Positions 5,591 to 6,615 of a DNA stretch of 6,615 nt are shown in pieces. Each line of letters opens with the position of its first letter. Within the stretch, counting starts at the first letter, position 1. A program made the position numbers and the translations under genes. The notes under the pieces were generated by a model. That model searched no databases, had not been told where the DNA came from, and worked only from the letters and a program-made list of their open reading frames with translations. Source of the stretch: CAIMZW01 sp037142435 (lineage in GTDB: Bacteria > Actinomycetota > Actinomycetes > Nanopelagicales > Nanopelagicaceae); NCBI GenBank assembly GCA_037142435.1, contig JBAXAO010000057.1, forward strand, positions 1 to 6,615, in the 5' to 3' direction.

Positions 5591-6514
5591 ATGGTGAAAT
5601 TAAACGGTGTGGTGGTCCGAGTTCCGGGCAAGGTAAACCTGCACTTAGGAGTTGGCCCACTTGACCCCGATGGCTACCACGAGGTCACCACCGTCTTTCA
5701 GGCGATTTCGCTCTATGACGATGTCACTGTCAAATACGGTGAACTAGGGCAAGGAATTGTTTTAACACTTTCTGGCTCTACTTCCATGGGCGTACCGGTC
5801 GATTCCAGCAACCTAGCCTTTCGTGCCGCCGAACTCATGACTGATCGATATGACCTTTCTAAAGACCTTTCGATTCATCTCAAGAAAGAGATCCCAGTTG
5901 CTGGTGGAATGGCCGGTGGTAGCGCCGACGCTGCTGGAGTTCTTGTAGGAATTGATGCGCTTTTTGATCTGGGGCTAGTTCGAGATGAGATGGAACGAAT
6001 TGCGGCTGAATTAGGCAGCGACGTTCCTTTTTCAATATCAGGTGGAATTTGTATCGGCACCGGTCGCGGCGATCGCATCACCCCCGCCCTCAGCCGGGGC
6101 ACCTATCACTGGGTCTTGGCTCTCTCCGGCCACGGGCTTTCTACCCCGGCTGTTTATGGTGAGTGCGATCGACTGCGCGAAGGCATGCCCATTGCCCGTC
6201 CCCAGGTCAGCGAGGCGATGATGCAATCTCTGCGAGCTGGCGACCCCAAGGCCGTCGGGAAAGCCTTGGCCAATGACTTACAAGCCGCAGCCTGTTCGTT
6301 GCGCCCAGCCCTGCGTTTAGTCCTAGATGTTGGCCTGGAATATGGCGCCTTAGGCGGCGTCGTTTCTGGATCTGGTCCCACGGTTGCCTTTTTGGTCGAC
6401 GATGAAGAGAAGGCTTTGGATCTCACTGTGGCTCTTAGCGCCAGCGGTGTTGTCTCCGGAGTCATTCGAGCCAATGGTCCAACCCATGGCGCTCGAGTGG
6501 TTGAGACCCTTTAG
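5591..6514 (+). CDS. ispE: 4-diphosphocytidyl-2-C-methyl-D-erythritol kinase IspE
   Basis: A GHMP-family kinase that phosphorylates the 2-hydroxyl of CDP-methylerythritol with ATP, in the MEP pathway to IPP and DMAPP; cytoplasmic. Seen over 307 aa: VPGKVNLHLGVG (11-22; Lys14 is the substrate-contacting lysine of the PAKINL motif, with Gly for Ala as in other actinobacteria), DGYHEVTTVFQAI (27-39) and the ATP-binding glycine-rich loop PVAGGMAGGSADAA (102-115). LGSDVPFSISGG (141-152) carries the expected catalytic Asp144, and the third GHMP motif is SGSGPT (259-264). Length is normal. The start could be ATG 5591 or GTG 5594; promoter spacing favours GTG, a one-residue difference. The gene closes the rightward run and provides precursors for polyprenyl phosphates, including the sugar carrier that PMT needs. 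After its stop there are 58 bp to tRNA-Gln with no clear terminator. Confidence 0.96.
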   Translation: MVKLNGVVVRVPGKVNLHLGVGPLDPDGYHEVTTVFQAISLYDDVTVKYGELGQGIVLTLSGSTSMGVPVDSSNLAFRAAELMTDRYDLSKDLSIHLKKEIPVAGGMAGGSADAAGVLVGIDALFDLGLVRDEMERIAAELGSDVPFSISGGICIGTGRGDRITPALSRGTYHWVLALSGHGLSTPAVYGECDRLREGMPIARPQVSEAMMQSLRAGDPKAVGKALANDLQAAACSLRPALRLVLDVGLEYGALGGVVSGSGPTVAFLVDDEEKALDLTVALSASGVVSGVIRANGPTHGARVVETL

Positions 6515-6537
6515 CCAGTCCGAGCAGCTTTGCCGTT

Positions 6538-6566
6538 TTGGACGATTCCAAGAAATAAGAGAGAAT
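6538..6566 (+). promoter_or_regulatory. Possible promoter of tRNA-Gln
   Basis: In the 58-bp gap after ispE, TTGGAC (6538-6543) and GAGAAT (6561-6566) are 17 bp apart. GAGAAT shares A2, A4, A5 and T6 with TATAAT. It ends six bases before the first base of the mature tRNA-Gln, which would place the transcription start at or near the tRNA 5' end. Both hexamers are weak matches, so read-through from ispE remains possible. Confidence 0.3.
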
Positions 6567-6572
6567 TCAGGT

Positions 6573-6615
6573 TCCGCCATTGTGTAGTGGCTAGCACATG
6601 GGCCTTTGAAGCCCA
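6573..6615 (+). tRNA. tRNA-Gln (anticodon TTG), 5' part only
   Basis: The last 43 bases fold as the 5' part of a tRNA. Acceptor strand TCCGCCA (6573-6579) and TT at positions 8-9 are followed by D stem GTGT/GCAC (6582-6585 with 6594-6597) around AGTGGCTA, then A26. Anticodon stem TGGGC/GCCCA (6599-6603 with 6611-6615) closes the loop CTTTGAA (6604-6610). The anticodon is TTG at 6606-6608, reading the Gln codon CAA. A U at position 1 is also typical of bacterial tRNA-Gln. The variable loop, T arm and 3' acceptor strand lie beyond the window. Confidence 0.92.

Noticed and set aside
57..6514. A new defence, CRISPR, toxin-antitoxin or biosynthetic system
   Set aside because: Every coding stretch is accounted for by six recognised core genes, no gap exceeds 60 bp, and no repeat array or unexplained frame remains.
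6536..6553. Hairpin TTTTGGA-CGAT-TCCAAGA after ispE as a terminator
   Set aside because: The stem is A/T-rich with a G-T pair and is followed by AATAAGAG, not a T-run. It also overlaps the candidate tRNA-Gln -35.
1..6615. A genomic island or integrated element bounded by the two tRNA genes
   Set aside because: All genes between are core housekeeping genes in an order known from other actinobacteria. There is no integrase, no direct repeat of either tRNA end, and no phage or transposase gene.

Overview
The window reads as a compact piece of core chromosome from an actinobacterium with roughly balanced base composition. The evidence is a bacterial protein O-mannosyltransferase (PMT, GT39 family) of the actinobacterial type, set divergently against an rsmI - metG - tatD - rsmA(ksgA) - ispE run. 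That gene order is known from Mycobacterium and Streptomyces. The moderate GC, very short intergenic gaps and missing rpfB suggest a small, streamlined genome, perhaps a freshwater planktonic lineage. The lineage is an inference; nothing here fixes the genus.

Layout. Positions 1-52 are the 3' part of a tRNA-Ala(CGC) gene. Four bases later is the stop codon of pmt, which runs leftward (57-1421). A gap of 26 bp separates the pmt start from rsmI, and rightward genes then fill the rest: rsmI (1448-2293), metG (2316-3872), tatD (3882-4739), rsmA/ksgA (4739-5575, overlapping tatD by one base) and ispE (5591-6514). After 58 bp the window ends inside a tRNA-Gln(TTG) gene (6573-6615). No non-coding stretch exceeds 60 bp.

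Function. The rightward genes are housekeeping. RsmI and RsmA methylate 16S rRNA in or near the decoding region, MetG charges tRNA-Met, TatD is a metal-dependent nuclease, and IspE is a kinase of the MEP isoprenoid pathway. PMT uses a polyprenyl-phosphate-mannose donor, so IspE makes precursors for the lipid carrier PMT needs, though the two are divergently transcribed.

The most notable signal is regulatory. pmt, metG and tatD lack a Shine-Dalgarno sequence and instead have a TANNNT -10 hexamer ending exactly six bases before the start codon, the arrangement expected for leaderless transcripts. The same spacing for rsmI and ispE points to GTG starts slightly inside the longest reading frames (1454 and 5594). 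Both of those also have a TTGCAA hexamer exactly 15 bp before the -10. Only rsmA lacks this pattern, and it is joined to tatD by TAATG. I found no mobile element, CRISPR array, defence cassette or new system; this is an ordinary core region.
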